DNA of 64,000 bases from Mesorhizobium sp. B2-1-1 (GTDB taxonomy: Bacteria; Pseudomonadota; Alphaproteobacteria; Rhizobiales; Rhizobiaceae), in assembly GCF_006442975.2 (NCBI RefSeq), contig NZ_CP083954.1, positions 496,001 through 560,000 of the forward strand. Reading direction: 5' to 3'. The position numbers and the translations under genes are program-made. Shown piece by piece: positions 49,839-59,634 of this stretch (positions are counted from its first letter, which is position 1; every line of letters begins with the position of its first letter). Below the pieces are notes generated by a model, which was not told the DNA's origin, did not search any database, and was given only the letters and a program-made list of their open reading frames with translations.

Positions 49839-51005
49839 TTATGCCGGAGCCTTACCTTCCTCGGTGGCCTCATCTTCCACCGCCGAGAGATGTTGTGCCG
49901 CCAGGAAGTTGCCGACATGGCTCAGACCATCGAAGTGATCGCAGAACACCTTGATGAGGACCAGCAGCGGCACCGCCATCAGCGCGCCGACAAAGCCCCA
50001 TAGCCATGACCAGAAGGCAATGGCGATGAAGATCGCCACGGCGTTGATCTCGAGCCGCCGGCCGACAACCATCGGCGTTACGAATTGGCCTTCGACGATG
50101 TCGCACAAAAGCAGGAAGGCAGGCGCCAACAACGCATAGGAGATCGTGTCGAAGCTGATCAGCGCGATGATCGTGACCACGATGAGCGTGATCATGGCGC
50201 CGACATAGGGCAGGAAATTAAGCAGAGCGGCCGTGGCGCCCCAGACGAGCGGGTTGGGCATACCGAGTGCCCACAGACCAAGGCCAATGATCGTGCCGAG
50301 GCCGATATTGATGATGGTGACGGTGAGCAGATAGTGCGAGATTTCCCGTTCCACGTCGTAAACGACCCGCAGCGCCCGCTTCTTCTCGGTGAGGCTGGCG
50401 AAGGACTGGATGATCTTTTCATAGAACATCGTGCCTGAAGCAAGCAGGAACAGCGACAGCACGAAGATGATGGTCAGGCTTGTTCCCGCCGAAAGAATGT
50501 TCGAGGCCGCCGACGACAGGAAGCCAGACTGGGCTACCGCGACTTTCTGTATGCCCGGCTCCTGCGACGTCTCGGTGAGGCCTTCGATCTGATGTGTAAC
50601 CTCCATCATCCTCTCGAGCGGAGGTCGCAAATGCGCCAGCCGCTCGGTCAGCCGCTGGCCGATCGACGAAGTGTTGTTGATGAGATCGATCACCGGGCCG
50701 CTCAGCAGGTAGCCGGCGCTGGCGAAGAGGCAGAGAGACAGAAGCACCAGAAGCGTCGCCGAAATCACCTCGGGTATGCCGCGCTTGCGCAGAAGCCTGA
50801 CGATCGGCGTCAGCGTCAATGCCAGCAGAAAGGCCAGTATGACCGGCATGAAGAAGGCACGGGCGAAATAGAGCGCGTAGATGGCCATGAAGATGAAGAT
50901 GCCGACGAGCAGCGAGCGTATCAGATGCGTGTCGGCGCGGGCGGCGATGCGCGCCTCTTCTGCTTCGGAAACGCCCGCGACCGAAGCGGTGGGGTCAGCT
51001 TTCAT
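49839..51005 (-). CDS. AI-2E family transporter (TqsA/PerM-type membrane protein)
   Basis: 388 residues from ATG 51005, with GAGGGA upstream; an earlier Met at 51026 is less well supported. About eight transmembrane helices: a pair near the N-terminus (about 32-76), a long periplasmic-like loop (about 100-160), then a helical bundle with the conserved LNFLPYVGAMI (about 275-285) and a PxxxG-rich end. The family includes autoinducer-2 exporters and Na+/H+ antiporters; which applies here is unknown. Confidence 0.85.
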   Translation of the reverse strand: MKADPTASVAGVSEAEEARIAARADTHLIRSLLVGIFIFMAIYALYFARAFFMPVILAFLLALTLTPIVRLLRKRGIPEVISATLLVLLSLCLFASAGYLLSGPVIDLINNTSSIGQRLTERLAHLRPPLERMMEVTHQIEGLTETSQEPGIQKVAVAQSGFLSSAASNILSAGTSLTIIFVLSLFLLASGTMFYEKIIQSFASLTEKKRALRVVYDVEREISHYLLTVTIINIGLGTIIGLGLWALGMPNPLVWGATAALLNFLPYVGAMITLIVVTIIALISFDTISYALLAPAFLLLCDIVEGQFVTPMVVGRRLEINAVAIFIAIAFWSWLWGFVGALMAVPLLVLIKVFCDHFDGLSHVGNFLAAQHLSAVEDEATEEGKAPA

Positions 51006-51088
51006 CACGGTCCCTCGGCGGCGCACCGCAATTGGCGCAACCGCTGAGAAAACGCCCCTGCCGGTCCAAGGTTCCGTGAGCCGGCGTT

Positions 51089-51115
51089 GACGGCGAGCCC
51101 ACGAGGCCCGCCGTC
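51089..51115 (-). terminator. Terminator-like hairpin after the LLM oxidoreductase gene
   Basis: Stem of 11 pairs with one mismatch (51089-51099 with 51105-51115, outer part GACGGCG/CGCCGTC) and a 5-nt loop, about 40 bp past the minus-strand stop at 51157. There is no strong T-tract, so it may be a weak terminator or an mRNA 3' end. Confidence 0.45.
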
Positions 51116-51156
51116 GCGGTTATTGTTCCCGCGCAATTTTTCGCGGAAGTGCAACA

Positions 51157-52215
51157 CTACGCGGCAGGCGCCGGGGCCGGGACGGCGTCAGCCGTTTCCT
51201 TGCGCACGATCGGCGCCACCCTGGTGCCGTAGAGTTCAATCGCCTTCATGACCTTGGCATGCGGCATGATGCCGATCGCCATCTGCAGCAAAAAGCGGTC
51301 ATTGCCGAAGATCTTGTGCTGGGCGACGATCTTCTCGGCCACCTGCTCGGGATTGCCGACGAACAAGGCGCCGCCCGGGCCGCGTGACTGGTCGAAATGC
51401 GCCCGCGAGGTCGGACCCCAGCCGCGCTCGCGGCCGATGCGGTTCATCACCTCGGCCTGTGGGCCATAGAAATCGTCGGCCGCCTTCTCGGTCGTGTCGG
51501 CGATGAAGCCGTGGACGTTGATGCTGGTGGCAAGACCCTTCGGATCGGCGCCCGCGCGCCTGGCGGCCTCGCGATAGAGGTCAAACAGCGGCGCGAACCG
51601 CGCCGGCTCGCCGCCGATGATGGCGAGCGCCAGCGGCAGGCCGAGCGCGCCCGCGCGGGCGGCGGACTGCGGCGTGCCGCCGATGGCGATCCAGATCGGC
51701 AGTTTTTCCTGCAAGGGGCGTGGGTAGACGCCGCGATCGTTGATCGGCGCGCGCAGATTGCCGGACCAGGTGATCTTCACCTGATCGCGGATGGCGAGCA
51801 GCAGGTCGAGCTTTTCGGCGAACAGCTCGTCATAATCCTCAAGATTGTAGCCGAACAGCGGAAAGGATTCGATGAACGAGCCGCGCCCGGCCATGATCTC
51901 GGCCCGGCCGCCGGAAAGAAGGTCGAGCGTGGCGAATTGCTGGAAGACGCGGACCGGATCGTCCGAAGACAGGACAGTGACGGCGCTGGTCAGTTTTATG
52001 CGTTTGGTTTGCTCGGCCGCCGCGGCCAGAGCCACGACAGGCGCGGACGCGGCATAGTCCGGCCGGTGATGCTCGCCAAGGCCGAAAACGTCAAGGCCGA
52101 CCTGATCGGCCAGTTCGATCTCCTCGATCAGGTTGCGCAGCCGCTCGTGCGGGCCGATTGCGCCGGGGCCCGGCTGCGGGCTGACGTCGGCGAAAGTGTA
52201 GAGACCGAGTTCCAT
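51157..52215 (-). CDS. LLM-class flavin-dependent oxidoreductase
   Basis: 352 residues, luciferase-like. Landmarks: [18 protein letters not shown] (about 41-58), [19 protein letters not shown] (about 105-123) and [15 protein letters not shown] (about 174-188). It belongs to a different subgroup from the 48.5-kb gene, that of the alkanal monooxygenase-like proteins carrying GRGSF. The C-terminus is an Ala/Pro tail. Function unknown; single gene, divergent from the DUF6481 gene. Confidence 0.88.
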   Translation of the reverse strand: MELGLYTFADVSPQPGPGAIGPHERLRNLIEEIELADQVGLDVFGLGEHHRPDYAASAPVVALAAAAEQTKRIKLTSAVTVLSSDDPVRVFQQFATLDLLSGGRAEIMAGRGSFIESFPLFGYNLEDYDELFAEKLDLLLAIRDQVKITWSGNLRAPINDRGVYPRPLQEKLPIWIAIGGTPQSAARAGALGLPLALAIIGGEPARFAPLFDLYREAARRAGADPKGLATSINVHGFIADTTEKAADDFYGPQAEVMNRIGRERGWGPTSRAHFDQSRGPGGALFVGNPEQVAEKIVAQHKIFGNDRFLLQMAIGIMPHAKVMKAIELYGTRVAPIVRKETADAVPAPAPAA

Positions 52216-52435
52216 CTGGTGTCATCCTGGCGTTTGATTTTCGCGCTAGAGGTAGCGATCAGCCCGTATCACCACCAGAGGGTCTGACTGCGAACAGTGC
52301 GTGTCCGTTTCGGCCGCGAAGGCGTCTCCCGGCTGCAACAGCACGGAATTTCATGGCTGGCATACCGTTTTGGCGCTTGAACTCCCGGTTTTCGCGCGTA
52401 TGTAAGCGTCGCGAATTGACTTCAGGGAAGTGGAC

Positions 52436-52864
52436 TTGGCTATCTACAGGGAAAAAGACATTTTCGAGCGGCGCAACGCCGCGAACGAGGCAAAGAAGGC
52501 GCTTCTGGAGCGCTTCAAGTCGAAGCCGGCGGCGGACGATCCCGCGGTGCTGGCGCGACAGGCCGAACGCAAGGCTATCCTTGCGGCGCGTGAGATACGC
52601 GAGGCCGAGAAGGCGAGGCTGAAGCAGGAAAGGCTGGCACGCGAGGCAATCGAGAAGGCCGAGCGCGAGGCCGCAGCCGAAGCCGCACGGGTCGCGGCCG
52701 AAGAGGCGGCGCAGGCGGAAGCCAGGATTCGGGAAGCCGAAGAGGCCGAGCGCATCGCGCGTCTGCTGGCCGACGAGGCCGAGCGCAAGGCGAAGCGCGA
52801 CGCGCGCTATGCGGCGCGCAAGGCGCGCACCGGCAGGACACCGCCAGGCTTTACCGGCCGCTAG
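52436..52864 (+). CDS. DUF6481-like highly charged coiled-coil protein
   Basis: 142 residues, over half Ala, Glu, Arg and Lys, with an almost continuous helical heptad region (about 15-135), so a long coiled coil. The opening FERRNAANEAKKALLERFK (about 9-27) fits the DUF6481 family, though the family call is from memory. Start: TTG 52436 has AGGGA 7 nt upstream; GTG 52430 is too close to that site. Function unknown. Confidence 0.65.
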   Translation: MAIYREKDIFERRNAANEAKKALLERFKSKPAADDPAVLARQAERKAILAAREIREAEKARLKQERLAREAIEKAEREAAAEAARVAAEEAAQAEARIREAEEAERIARLLADEAERKAKRDARYAARKARTGRTPPGFTGR

Positions 52865-53046
52865 CCTCAGACCGCCGGAGCAAGCTGCTTCGAGGATCAG
52901 GGTCGCTGCGAAGCGGCCCTGCATGCGTTTGTCCGCGCGCCAATTCATGCGATTGCCGACGCCGTTCGTGATGCGACTTTCGCAAAATTGCTCTGTTTGC
53001 TTCGACGCAATTCCGGATGGAAAACCGCTTCGCTTCCTGGATTGCT

Positions 53047-53361
53047 TTACGCCGCGAATTTCAGCCCCATAATGCCGCAGACGATGAGCGCGATGCAGGC
53101 GAGCCTGATGACGGTCGCCGGCTCGCCGAGCAGCCAGATACCGAGCAGCGCCGTGCCGACCGTGCCGATGCCGGTCCACACCGCATAGGCGGTGCCGACG
53201 GGCAGCGCTTTCAGCGCCAGTCCAAGCAGCGAGAGACTGACGATCATCGAGGCGACCGTGAGCACGGTCGGGACGAGCCGGGTGAATCCGTCGGTGTATT
53301 TGAGGCCGATTGCCCAGCCGATCTCGAACAGGCCGGCGAAAAACAGAAAAATCCATGACAT
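53047..53361 (-). CDS. sugE: Small multidrug resistance protein SugE/Gdx, guanidinium exporter
   Basis: 104 residues from ATG 53361 (GGATGGAG upstream), four transmembrane helices. Glu13 in [15 protein letters not shown] is the proton/substrate-coupling residue, and the [14 protein letters not shown] segment (about 55-68) is of the SugE/Gdx type rather than EmrE. Gdx proteins export guanidinium in exchange for protons. The guanidine-II riboswitch upstream gives independent support for this substrate. A longer in-frame start at 53403 is unlikely. Confidence 0.93.
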   Translation of the reverse strand: MSWIFLFFAGLFEIGWAIGLKYTDGFTRLVPTVLTVASMIVSLSLLGLALKALPVGTAYAVWTGIGTVGTALLGIWLLGEPATVIRLACIALIVCGIMGLKFAA

Positions 53362-53458
53362 GGGGAACGCTCCATCCAAGCATCGCACCAATGTCCGTTT
53401 CAAGACGATGCAATGCGCGATCGACCGAGCACCGCGGCAGCCGATGCCCTATCAGACA

Positions 53459-53512
53459 GTGGGCGGGTCGTCCCGACCGGATTTCAGGAGATGTGGGGTC
53501 GTCCCCGCACCA
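53459..53512 (-). ncRNA. Guanidine-II (mini-ykkC) riboswitch upstream of sugE
   Basis: Read on the minus strand there are two GC-rich hairpins each capped by ACGA, the ACGR loop that defines this riboswitch class. The first has a GGGG/CCCC stem (loop 53502-53499) extended by four more pairs beyond one mismatch. The second has a CGGG/CCCG stem (loop 53471-53468) extended by two pairs. About 22 nt separate the short stems. The class controls guanidine exporters, and sugE/gdx is the next gene. The second hairpin is about 100 nt before the sugE ATG, so the expression platform is not obvious. Confidence 0.85.
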
Positions 53513-53595
53513 GATATAGGGTGTCTTAACGCCCGATCAACAAACTGCCGGCGGTGTTCCGAACGCCGCCGGCGAACTCCATCCGAGGCACGCGA

Positions 53596-53721
53596 CTATT
53601 TTTCCTTGAGCCTCGTTGCCTTGACCGGCGGCGCCTTGAGCGTGGGAGCAGCGGCCGGCTTCTTGGCGTCCTTCTTTGGCTTGCGGGCCTCCTTGCCTGC
53701 CTTCATCGCACCTTTTGCCAT
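53596..53721 (-). CDS. Small Lys/Ala/Pro-rich basic protein
   Basis: 41 residues from ATG 53721 behind an ideal GGAGG site 8 nt upstream. The composition is very biased: 12 Lys, 9 Ala and 5 Pro, starting MAKGAMKAGKEARKPKKDAK. Low-complexity basic peptides like this could bind nucleic acid, but no function is known to me. The strong ribosome binding site is the main reason to accept it as a gene. A longer open frame that continues upstream is not convincing. Confidence 0.65.
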   Translation of the reverse strand: MAKGAMKAGKEARKPKKDAKKPAAAPTLKAPPVKATRLKEK

Positions 53722-53910
53722 GATTCGTTCCTCCAGTTGCGGGAAGTGAAGTGAAACAAGAGAAATGCCTCTAGGCAAGGGCCGTTCGCGGTCACGGCCG
53801 CGAAAACCGGCAACCTGTTTCGGCGGCCTTATGAATCCGAACCGGCGCGCAGCGACTTGAACGGACGGGGTGTTGGTGCGTCGCGATGGCCGCGGAATTT
53901 CGGCGGGCCC

Positions 53911-53961
53911 GCAGCATGATCTCAAGGAAATCGGCTCCCACTTTTCCTGCAATTGCTCTAG
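53911..53961. repeat. Short dispersed rhizobial-type repeat (degenerate)
   Basis: The stretch starting GCATGATCTCAAGGAAATCG and going on to CCCACTTTTCC and AATTGCTCTAG resembles a short intergenic motif I recall as common in Mesorhizobium and relatives. A related degenerate stretch lies at about 53004-53048 (ATTCCGG, AAAACCGC, then TTCCTGGATTGCT). It ends 34 bp before the CDF gene. Confidence 0.4.
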
Positions 53962-53994
53962 ACTTCGCGTGTCGGACAGGACGACAGGGAAGCA

Positions 53995-54948
53995 ATGGCG
54001 GGGCATGGCGGCTCTCGAACGGTCATCTACGCGGCGCTCGCCGGCAATCTCGCGATCGCGCTGACCAAATTCGTCGCAGCCTTCTTCACCGGCAGTTCGG
54101 CGATGTTTTCGGAAGGCGTGCATTCGCTGGTCGATACCGGCAATGGCAGCCTGCTGCTTTATGGCATGCATCGCGCCGCACGCCCGGCCACCCGCGCGCA
54201 TCCGCTCGGCCATGGCCGCGAGCTCTACTTCTGGAGCTTCATCGTGGCGCTTCTCGTCTTCGCGCTCGGCGCCGGCGTATCGTTCTACGAAGGCGTGACG
54301 CACATCATTGCGCCCGAACCGGCCGCCAATGTCAGGGTCAATTACATCGTGCTCGGCCTGTCGTTTCTGTTCGAGGGCAGCTCATGGCTGGTGGCGCTGA
54401 GGGAATTCCGCCGGCAGAAGGGCCAGCAGGGCTGGCTGCAGGCCGTGCAATCGAGCAAGGATCCAAGCGTCTACACAGTGCTGTTCGAGGACAGTGCCGC
54501 GCTTCTCGGCCTGATCGTCGCCTTTGCCGGCATATTGGCGGCGGAGATTTTCGAGATGCCGGAACTGGACGGCGCCGCCTCGATCGGCATTGCGCTGATC
54601 CTGGGTGCGACCGCGGCCTTCCTGGCGCGCGAGAGCAAGGGGCTGCTCATCGGCGAGCCTGCTTCGCCCGCGGTGCAGAAAGAAGTGCTGGCGATCGCGC
54701 AGCAGGATCCGGCGGTGCAGCGGGCGAACGGCGTCCTGACCGTCCACCTGGGGCCGGAAGAAATCGTTGCCGGCCTGAGCATCGAATTCGAGGACCATCT
54801 GTCCGCGCCGGAAATCGAAGCCTGCGTCGAGCGCCTCGAAGCGCGGCTAAGGAAGGAAATGCCCGAGATCACCCGGCTGTTCGTCAAGCCGCAGACGACA
54901 GGCACCTGGGAACAGCGGCGCAAGCTGATCGAATCGGCATCCGAGTAG
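53995..54948 (+). CDS. Cation diffusion facilitator family transporter
   Basis: 317 residues. CDF features: SAMFSEGVHSLVDTGNGSLL (about 35-54), which holds the first metal-binding residues, and a second EDSAALLGL motif (about 164-172), followed by a cytoplasmic C-terminal domain (about 215-310). In the first motif the usual His/Asp set is partly replaced (EGVHSLVDTGN), the variant seen in Fe/Zn/Co exporters of the cation-efflux group. Expected to export divalent metal ions. Single gene. Confidence 0.88.
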   Translation: MAGHGGSRTVIYAALAGNLAIALTKFVAAFFTGSSAMFSEGVHSLVDTGNGSLLLYGMHRAARPATRAHPLGHGRELYFWSFIVALLVFALGAGVSFYEGVTHIIAPEPAANVRVNYIVLGLSFLFEGSSWLVALREFRRQKGQQGWLQAVQSSKDPSVYTVLFEDSAALLGLIVAFAGILAAEIFEMPELDGAASIGIALILGATAAFLARESKGLLIGEPASPAVQKEVLAIAQQDPAVQRANGVLTVHLGPEEIVAGLSIEFEDHLSAPEIEACVERLEARLRKEMPEITRLFVKPQTTGTWEQRRKLIESASE

Positions 54949-55071
54949 AGTTTTGAGCAGGTCTCGAAACCACATTCCACTCCTCGGGATTATGTCTTGG
55001 ACCAGCGTCGCGTCGTTGCCTTGCGACGCTGCGCCGCTAAAATCAGCCGATCGAGTTTTGGAGGACTGATT

Positions 55072-55476
55072 ATGAAGATCGACGGCGGCTGTCATTGTGG
55101 TGCCATCACCTATGAGGCGGAGGTCGAACCGGAAAAGACCTCGATCTGCCATTGTACCGATTGCCAACAGTTGACCGGTACGGCCTTTCGCGTCACCGTT
55201 CCGGCGCCTGAAGATCACTACCGGATCACAAAGGGTACACCGAAGGTCTACATCAAGACCGTGGCAAGCGGCGCCAAGCGCGTCCAGGCCTTTTGCGCCG
55301 ACTGCGGTTCGCACCTTTACGCCACGTCGGTCGGAGATGGCCCAAAGGTCTACGGCATTCGAGTGGGAACCGCGCGGCAACGCCAGGATTTGATTCCGAC
55401 ACTGCAAAAATGGCACCGCTCGGCGCTTCACTGGCTACCTGAATTTCACGGCATGACCACAGTGGAGGAGCAGTAG
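55072..55476 (+). CDS. GFA (glutathione-dependent formaldehyde-activating) family protein
   Basis: 134 residues from ATG 55072 with TGGAGG upstream. Zinc ligands as in the Gfa fold: GGCHCG (5-10), ICHCTDC (about 31-37) and FCADCGSHLY (about 79-88). Most members have no proven substrate; the formaldehyde-glutathione role is known only for Paracoccus Gfa and is debated. Convergent with rmuC, 19 bp apart. Confidence 0.88.
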   Translation: MKIDGGCHCGAITYEAEVEPEKTSICHCTDCQQLTGTAFRVTVPAPEDHYRITKGTPKVYIKTVASGAKRVQAFCADCGSHLYATSVGDGPKVYGIRVGTARQRQDLIPTLQKWHRSALHWLPEFHGMTTVEEQ

Positions 55477-55495
55477 CGCCGTCCGGTGCGGCGCC

Positions 55496-56782
55496 TCATT
55501 CGTCGCCTTCGACGACCCTCAGCCTGAGCTGGCCGGTCTTTGAATCGGCAACGCGTGGGGAATCGACAACGCGCGGGCCGGGTTCCGGCTTCGCAGGGGC
55601 TGGTGACGCCATGTCAGGGTCGGCATCGCCTCCGGGCTGCGCCCCAAAGTCCAGAGCTTCGATCTTCTGGCCGCGTTTGGTCACCTTCGACGTCGAGACG
55701 AGGATGTCGTCTATATCCTTGGCCGACTGGGCAAAATGGCCCTGCAATTTGCGCACCCGCTCGTCGACGCGCGAAACATCCTCCATCAGCCGGATCACCT
55801 CGCCCTGGATCAGGTGTGCCTGCTCGCGCATACGGGCATCCTTCAGGATCGCCTGGATGACCTGGATCGACAGCATCAGGAGCGACGGCGAGACGATGAC
55901 GACGCGGGCGCGGTGCGCCTTCTGCACCACCGCCTCGAAATTTTCGTGGATCTCGGCAAACACCGATTCCGACGGCACGAACATGAAGGCGGTATCCTGC
56001 GTCTCGCCCTGGATCAGATATTTATCCGCGATATCGCGGACATGCACCTCGATGTCGCGGCGGAAGGCCTGCGACGCGACCTTCTGCTGTTCGGCGCCTT
56101 CGGCGGCGCGGATGGCGTTCCAGGCTTCCAGCGGAAACTTGGCGTCGACGGCAAGCGCCGGCGCGCCGTTGGGCATCTTCACCAGGCAATCGGGACGGCT
56201 GCCGTTGGACAAGGTCGCCTGGAACTCGTAGGCGCCGTGCGGCAGACCGTCGGCGACGATCGCTTCCATGCGCGACTGGCCGAAGGCGCCGCGCGTCTGC
56301 TTGTTGGAGAGGATCGCCTGCAATTGCACGACCTGGCCGGCGAGCGACTGGATGTTGCCTTGCGCGGTGTCGATGACGGCCAGCCGCTCCTGCAATTTGG
56401 CCAGGCTCTCATGAGTGGATTTGGTCTGTTCGGTCATGGTCTGGCCGAGGCGGCCGGTCATGGCATCGAGGCGCTGGCCGATCGATTGCGTCAGTTCCGC
56501 CTGCCGCGCGCCGAAGACTTCCGCGATGGCGCCCATGCGGCCCTGCATCTCGGCTTGGCTTTGCAATATGCCGGCCATCCGCGCCTCGGCGTCGCGGGCA
56601 TGGTCGGCGGCTTCGGCAGCGGCCACGGCGCGCGCCTTGGCCGAGCGCCACAGCGCGACGACAAGCGCCACGAACAGGCCAAGAAACACAAAGGCCCCGA
56701 ACGCCAGCGCATGGCCGAGCGTGATCGTGATCGCGCCAAGCCGGGCGACAGGTTCCGAAAGGATGGATGTCAGGTCGTTCAT
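55496..56782 (-). CDS. rmuC: DNA recombination protein RmuC homologue
   Basis: 428 residues from ATG 56782. N-terminal transmembrane anchor (about 20-42), a long coiled coil (about 48-145), then the RmuC nuclease-like domain with GAFGQSRMEAIV (about 165-176), DCLVKMPNG, LAVDAKFPLEAW (about 213-224), FMFVPSESVFAEI and ARVVIVSPSLLML. RmuC limits inversions at short repeats in E. coli. The C-terminal about 50 residues are Pro/Asp-rich and variable. Divergent from def. Confidence 0.92.
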   Translation of the reverse strand: MNDLTSILSEPVARLGAITITLGHALAFGAFVFLGLFVALVVALWRSAKARAVAAAEAADHARDAEARMAGILQSQAEMQGRMGAIAEVFGARQAELTQSIGQRLDAMTGRLGQTMTEQTKSTHESLAKLQERLAVIDTAQGNIQSLAGQVVQLQAILSNKQTRGAFGQSRMEAIVADGLPHGAYEFQATLSNGSRPDCLVKMPNGAPALAVDAKFPLEAWNAIRAAEGAEQQKVASQAFRRDIEVHVRDIADKYLIQGETQDTAFMFVPSESVFAEIHENFEAVVQKAHRARVVIVSPSLLMLSIQVIQAILKDARMREQAHLIQGEVIRLMEDVSRVDERVRKLQGHFAQSAKDIDDILVSTSKVTKRGQKIEALDFGAQPGGDADPDMASPAPAKPEPGPRVVDSPRVADSKTGQLRLRVVEGDE

Positions 56783-56885
56783 GCACACAGCATAGACGAT
56801 TCGGCCGGCCAGCACAGATCAAAACGTGAACGATCCCCCGGCGTACCGGTTGACGCCCTTTATTCAAGGTCTTAGGTGAGACGCC

Positions 56886-57416
56886 ATGCCGATCAAGCCG
56901 CTCATCATTCTTCCCGACCCCATCCTGCGCCAGGTTTCCAAGCCGGTGGAGCGCGTCGACGCGCCCTTGCGCAAACTGGCCGACGACATGCTGGCGACCA
57001 TGTATGACGCGCCCGGCATCGGGCTGGCCGCGATCCAGATCGGCGAGCCGCTGCGCATGCTGGTGATCGACCTCGCCAAGGAGGACGAGACGCCGGCGCC
57101 GCATGTCTTCATCAATCCCGAAATCCTGGAAAGCGCCGACCAGCGCTCCGTCTACGAGGAAGGTTGCCTGTCGATTCCCGACTATTATGCCGAGGTCGAA
57201 CGCCCGGCTTCCGTGCGGGTCAAGTATCTCGACCGCGATAGCAAGCTGCAGGAAATGGAGGCCGAGGGGCTGATGGCAACCTGCCTGCAGCATGAGATCG
57301 ACCATCTCAACGGCGTGCTGTTCATCGACCACATTTCGAAGCTGAAGCGCGACATGGTGGTGAAGAAGTTCAAGAAGCTGGCCAAGGACAAGGCTCCGGG
57401 CAAGCTGGTGGGATAG
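56886..57416 (+). CDS. def: Peptide deformylase
   Basis: 176 residues. Removes the N-formyl group from nascent proteins. The three metal-site motifs are complete: [10 protein letters not shown] (44-53), EEGCLSIP (91-98, ligand Cys94) and HEIDH (136-140). In motif I the last residues are QIG where many bacteria have QVG, a conservative change. Directly followed by fmt (6-bp gap), the universal def-fmt pair. Confidence 0.97.
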   Translation: MPIKPLIILPDPILRQVSKPVERVDAPLRKLADDMLATMYDAPGIGLAAIQIGEPLRMLVIDLAKEDETPAPHVFINPEILESADQRSVYEEGCLSIPDYYAEVERPASVRVKYLDRDSKLQEMEAEGLMATCLQHEIDHLNGVLFIDHISKLKRDMVVKKFKKLAKDKAPGKLVG

Positions 57417-57422
57417 GGGACA

Positions 57423-58358
57423 ATGCCCCTTCGCGTCATTTTCATGGGGACGCCGGAGTTTTCGGTGCCGACATTGCGCGCGATTGCCGATGCCGGACAT
57501 GAGGTCGCGGCCGTCTACACGCAGCCGCCGCGAGCCGCCGGCCGGCGCGGCCTTGAGCTGACGCCGTCGCCGGTACAGCGCGAGGCGGAACGGCTGGGCA
57601 TCGAGACGCGCACGCCGACGTCGCTCAAGGGCGAGGCCGAACAGGCAGCTTTTCGCGCGCTGCAAGCCGATATCGGCGTGATCGTGGCTTATGGCCTGCT
57701 GCTGCCCAGGGCGGTTCTTGAGGCGCCGCGACTGGGCTGCATCAACGGCCATGCCTCGCTGTTGCCGCGGTGGCGCGGTGCGGCGCCCATCCAACGGGCG
57801 ATCATGGCGGGCGACAGCGAAACCGGCATGATGGTCATGCGCATGGAAGAAGGCCTCGACACCGGCCCGGTGGGGCTGGTTGAAAAATGCGTCATCGAAC
57901 CCGATATGACCGCCGGCGATCTGCATGATCGATTGATGAGCGTCAGCGCCGCACTGATCGTGGAAGCGCTGGCGCGGCTGGAAAGGAATAGCCTGGCGTT
58001 CACCGCCCAAGCGGTTGAGGGGGTGACCTATGCCAAAAAGATCGATAAATCCGATACGCACGTGGATTGGACGCGACCCGCGGCCGAAGTTCACAATAAC
58101 ATTCGCGGCCTGTCGCCGTTCCCCGGCGCCTGGTGCGAGGTTGAAATTGGTGGCCGGGTGGAACGGCTGAAACTGCTTCGCTCGACGCTTGCGCAAGGTG
58201 TGGGCGAGCCGGGAGGAATTCTCGACGACCGCCTGACGGTCGCCTGCGGAGCGGGCGCGATCCGGCTGGTCGAAGTTCAACGGGCTGGCGGAAGGCCCGC
58301 CGCCGCGCAAGAATTCCTGCGCGGGACCAAGATCGAAAAAGGAATGAAACTGTCATGA
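57423..58358 (+). CDS. fmt: Methionyl-tRNA formyltransferase
   Basis: 311 residues. Formylates initiator Met-tRNA using 10-formyl-tetrahydrofolate. N-terminal [15 protein letters not shown] (4-18), catalytic segment [20 protein letters not shown] (about 108-127, His of the N-H-D set), EEGLDTGPV, and a C-terminal OB-like domain ([13 protein letters not shown], about 225-237). The stop overlaps the GNAT gene start (ATGA). Confidence 0.97.
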   Translation: MPLRVIFMGTPEFSVPTLRAIADAGHEVAAVYTQPPRAAGRRGLELTPSPVQREAERLGIETRTPTSLKGEAEQAAFRALQADIGVIVAYGLLLPRAVLEAPRLGCINGHASLLPRWRGAAPIQRAIMAGDSETGMMVMRMEEGLDTGPVGLVEKCVIEPDMTAGDLHDRLMSVSAALIVEALARLERNSLAFTAQAVEGVTYAKKIDKSDTHVDWTRPAAEVHNNIRGLSPFPGAWCEVEIGGRVERLKLLRSTLAQGVGEPGGILDDRLTVACGAGAIRLVEVQRAGGRPAAAQEFLRGTKIEKGMKLS

Positions 58359-58861
58359 GCATGATGTCGATACGCGCGGCGACGCCGCGGGATCGCGAGG
58401 CCATCCGTCTCGTCGAGGAGCACGCTTTCGGCCAGCAGGCGGAGGCCGGGCTGGTTGACGCGCTGGTTTCCGGCGGCGACGCCGTTGTCGAACTGGTGGC
58501 GGAAGAAGACGGGCAAGTGGTTGGCCACATCCTGTTTTCGCGTCTTTTCGTCCGCACCGGCGGCAAGGATTTCCCGGCGGTGGCACTGGCGCCGCTGGCG
58601 GTGGAGCCCTCCTTTCACGGCACCGGCATTGGCGGCGCGCTGATCCGCGAGGCTCACATCCGCCTGCGCGACGCCGGCGAGATGCTGGCCGTGGTGCTGG
58701 GCGACCCCACCTACTACGGCCGTTTCGGCTACAGCCACGCGCGCGCCGAAGGATTCGAGAGCGAGTACCAGGGCGAGGCGCTGCAGGCGCTGGCCTGGGG
58801 CGACGCTCCCGAAACCGGCCGGCTGGTCTACGCCTCGGCCTTCACCGCACTCGCCGCCTAG
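58355..58861 (+). CDS. GNAT-family N-acetyltransferase
   Basis: 168 residues. The acetyl-CoA binding pattern is visible as [23 protein letters not shown] (about 76-98; the Q/R-x-x-G-x-G/A motif reads HGTGIG). It resembles the YhbS-type putative acetyltransferases, with [17 protein letters not shown] (about 113-129). Substrate unknown. Coupled to fmt and followed 23 bp later by truA, so co-expressed with translation genes. Confidence 0.88.
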   Translation: MSMMSIRAATPRDREAIRLVEEHAFGQQAEAGLVDALVSGGDAVVELVAEEDGQVVGHILFSRLFVRTGGKDFPAVALAPLAVEPSFHGTGIGGALIREAHIRLRDAGEMLAVVLGDPTYYGRFGYSHARAEGFESEYQGEALQALAWGDAPETGRLVYASAFTALAA

Positions 58862-58884
58862 GCGAGTGCGTATAGCCGCCCGAC

Positions 58885-59634
58885 ATGCCGCGTTTTCGCC
58901 TCGACATCGAATATGACGGCAGCCTGTTTGCCGGCTGGCAGCACCAGGCGGACCAGCCTTCGGTGCAGCAGGCGATCGAGCAGGCGATCGAAAAATTCTG
59001 CGGCCAGCAGGTCCGCTTGCGCGCTGCCGGCCGTACCGATGCGGGCGTGCATGCGACGGCCCAGGTGGCGCATGTCGACCTGGCCAAGGCCTGGCCGGAC
59101 GACAAGGTGCGCGACGCCGTCAACGCGCATCTGCAGGCCGCCGGCAACCGCATCGCGATCTTGAAAGCAACGACCGTCGTCGACGGCTTCGATGCCCGCT
59201 TCTCGGCTATCGGCCGTCACTATCTCTACCGCATCCTCAACCGGCGCGCGCCCTCGGCGCTGGAAAAGGGCAAGGTATGGTGGGTGCCGAAGCAGCTTGA
59301 CGCCGCTGCCATGCACGAAGCAGCCAAAGTGCTGCTCGGGCGGCATGATTTCACCACCTTCCGTTCCACGCAATGCCAGGCCGAGAGCCCGGTGCGCACG
59401 CTCGACCGTCTTGACGTCAGCCGTTCGGGCGACATGATCGAAGTCAGAGCCTCGGCGCGTTCCTTCCTGCACAACCAGGTGCGCTCGATGGTCGGCTCGC
59501 TCAAGCGCGTCGGCGAAGGCGCATGGACGGCCGGCGATCTCAAGGCGGCGCTCGAGGCGCACGACCGCGCCGCCTGCGGCCAGGTGGCGCCGCCCGACGG
59601 GCTTTTTCTGATCGGCGTCGATTATCCCGGATAG
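58885..59634 (+). CDS. truA: tRNA pseudouridine(38-40) synthase
   Basis: 249 residues. Converts uridines 38-40 of the tRNA anticodon arm to pseudouridine. Catalytic Asp52 in [10 protein letters not shown] (48-57), [10 protein letters not shown] (10-19), and [13 protein letters not shown] (about 193-205), all standard TruA motifs. Its last 13 bp overlap the end of the convergent membrane protein gene on the other strand. Confidence 0.97.
   Translation: MPRFRLDIEYDGSLFAGWQHQADQPSVQQAIEQAIEKFCGQQVRLRAAGRTDAGVHATAQVAHVDLAKAWPDDKVRDAVNAHLQAAGNRIAILKATTVVDGFDARFSAIGRHYLYRILNRRAPSALEKGKVWWVPKQLDAAAMHEAAKVLLGRHDFTTFRSTQCQAESPVRTLDRLDVSRSGDMIEVRASARSFLHNQVRSMVGSLKRVGEGAWTAGDLKAALEAHDRAACGQVAPPDGLFLIGVDYPG

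Noticed and set aside
56409..58310. Minus-strand open frame of over 600 codons opposite def and fmt
   Set aside because: Antisense to two universally conserved genes; the composition is that of a reverse-strand shadow and its last part is out-of-frame rmuC sequence.
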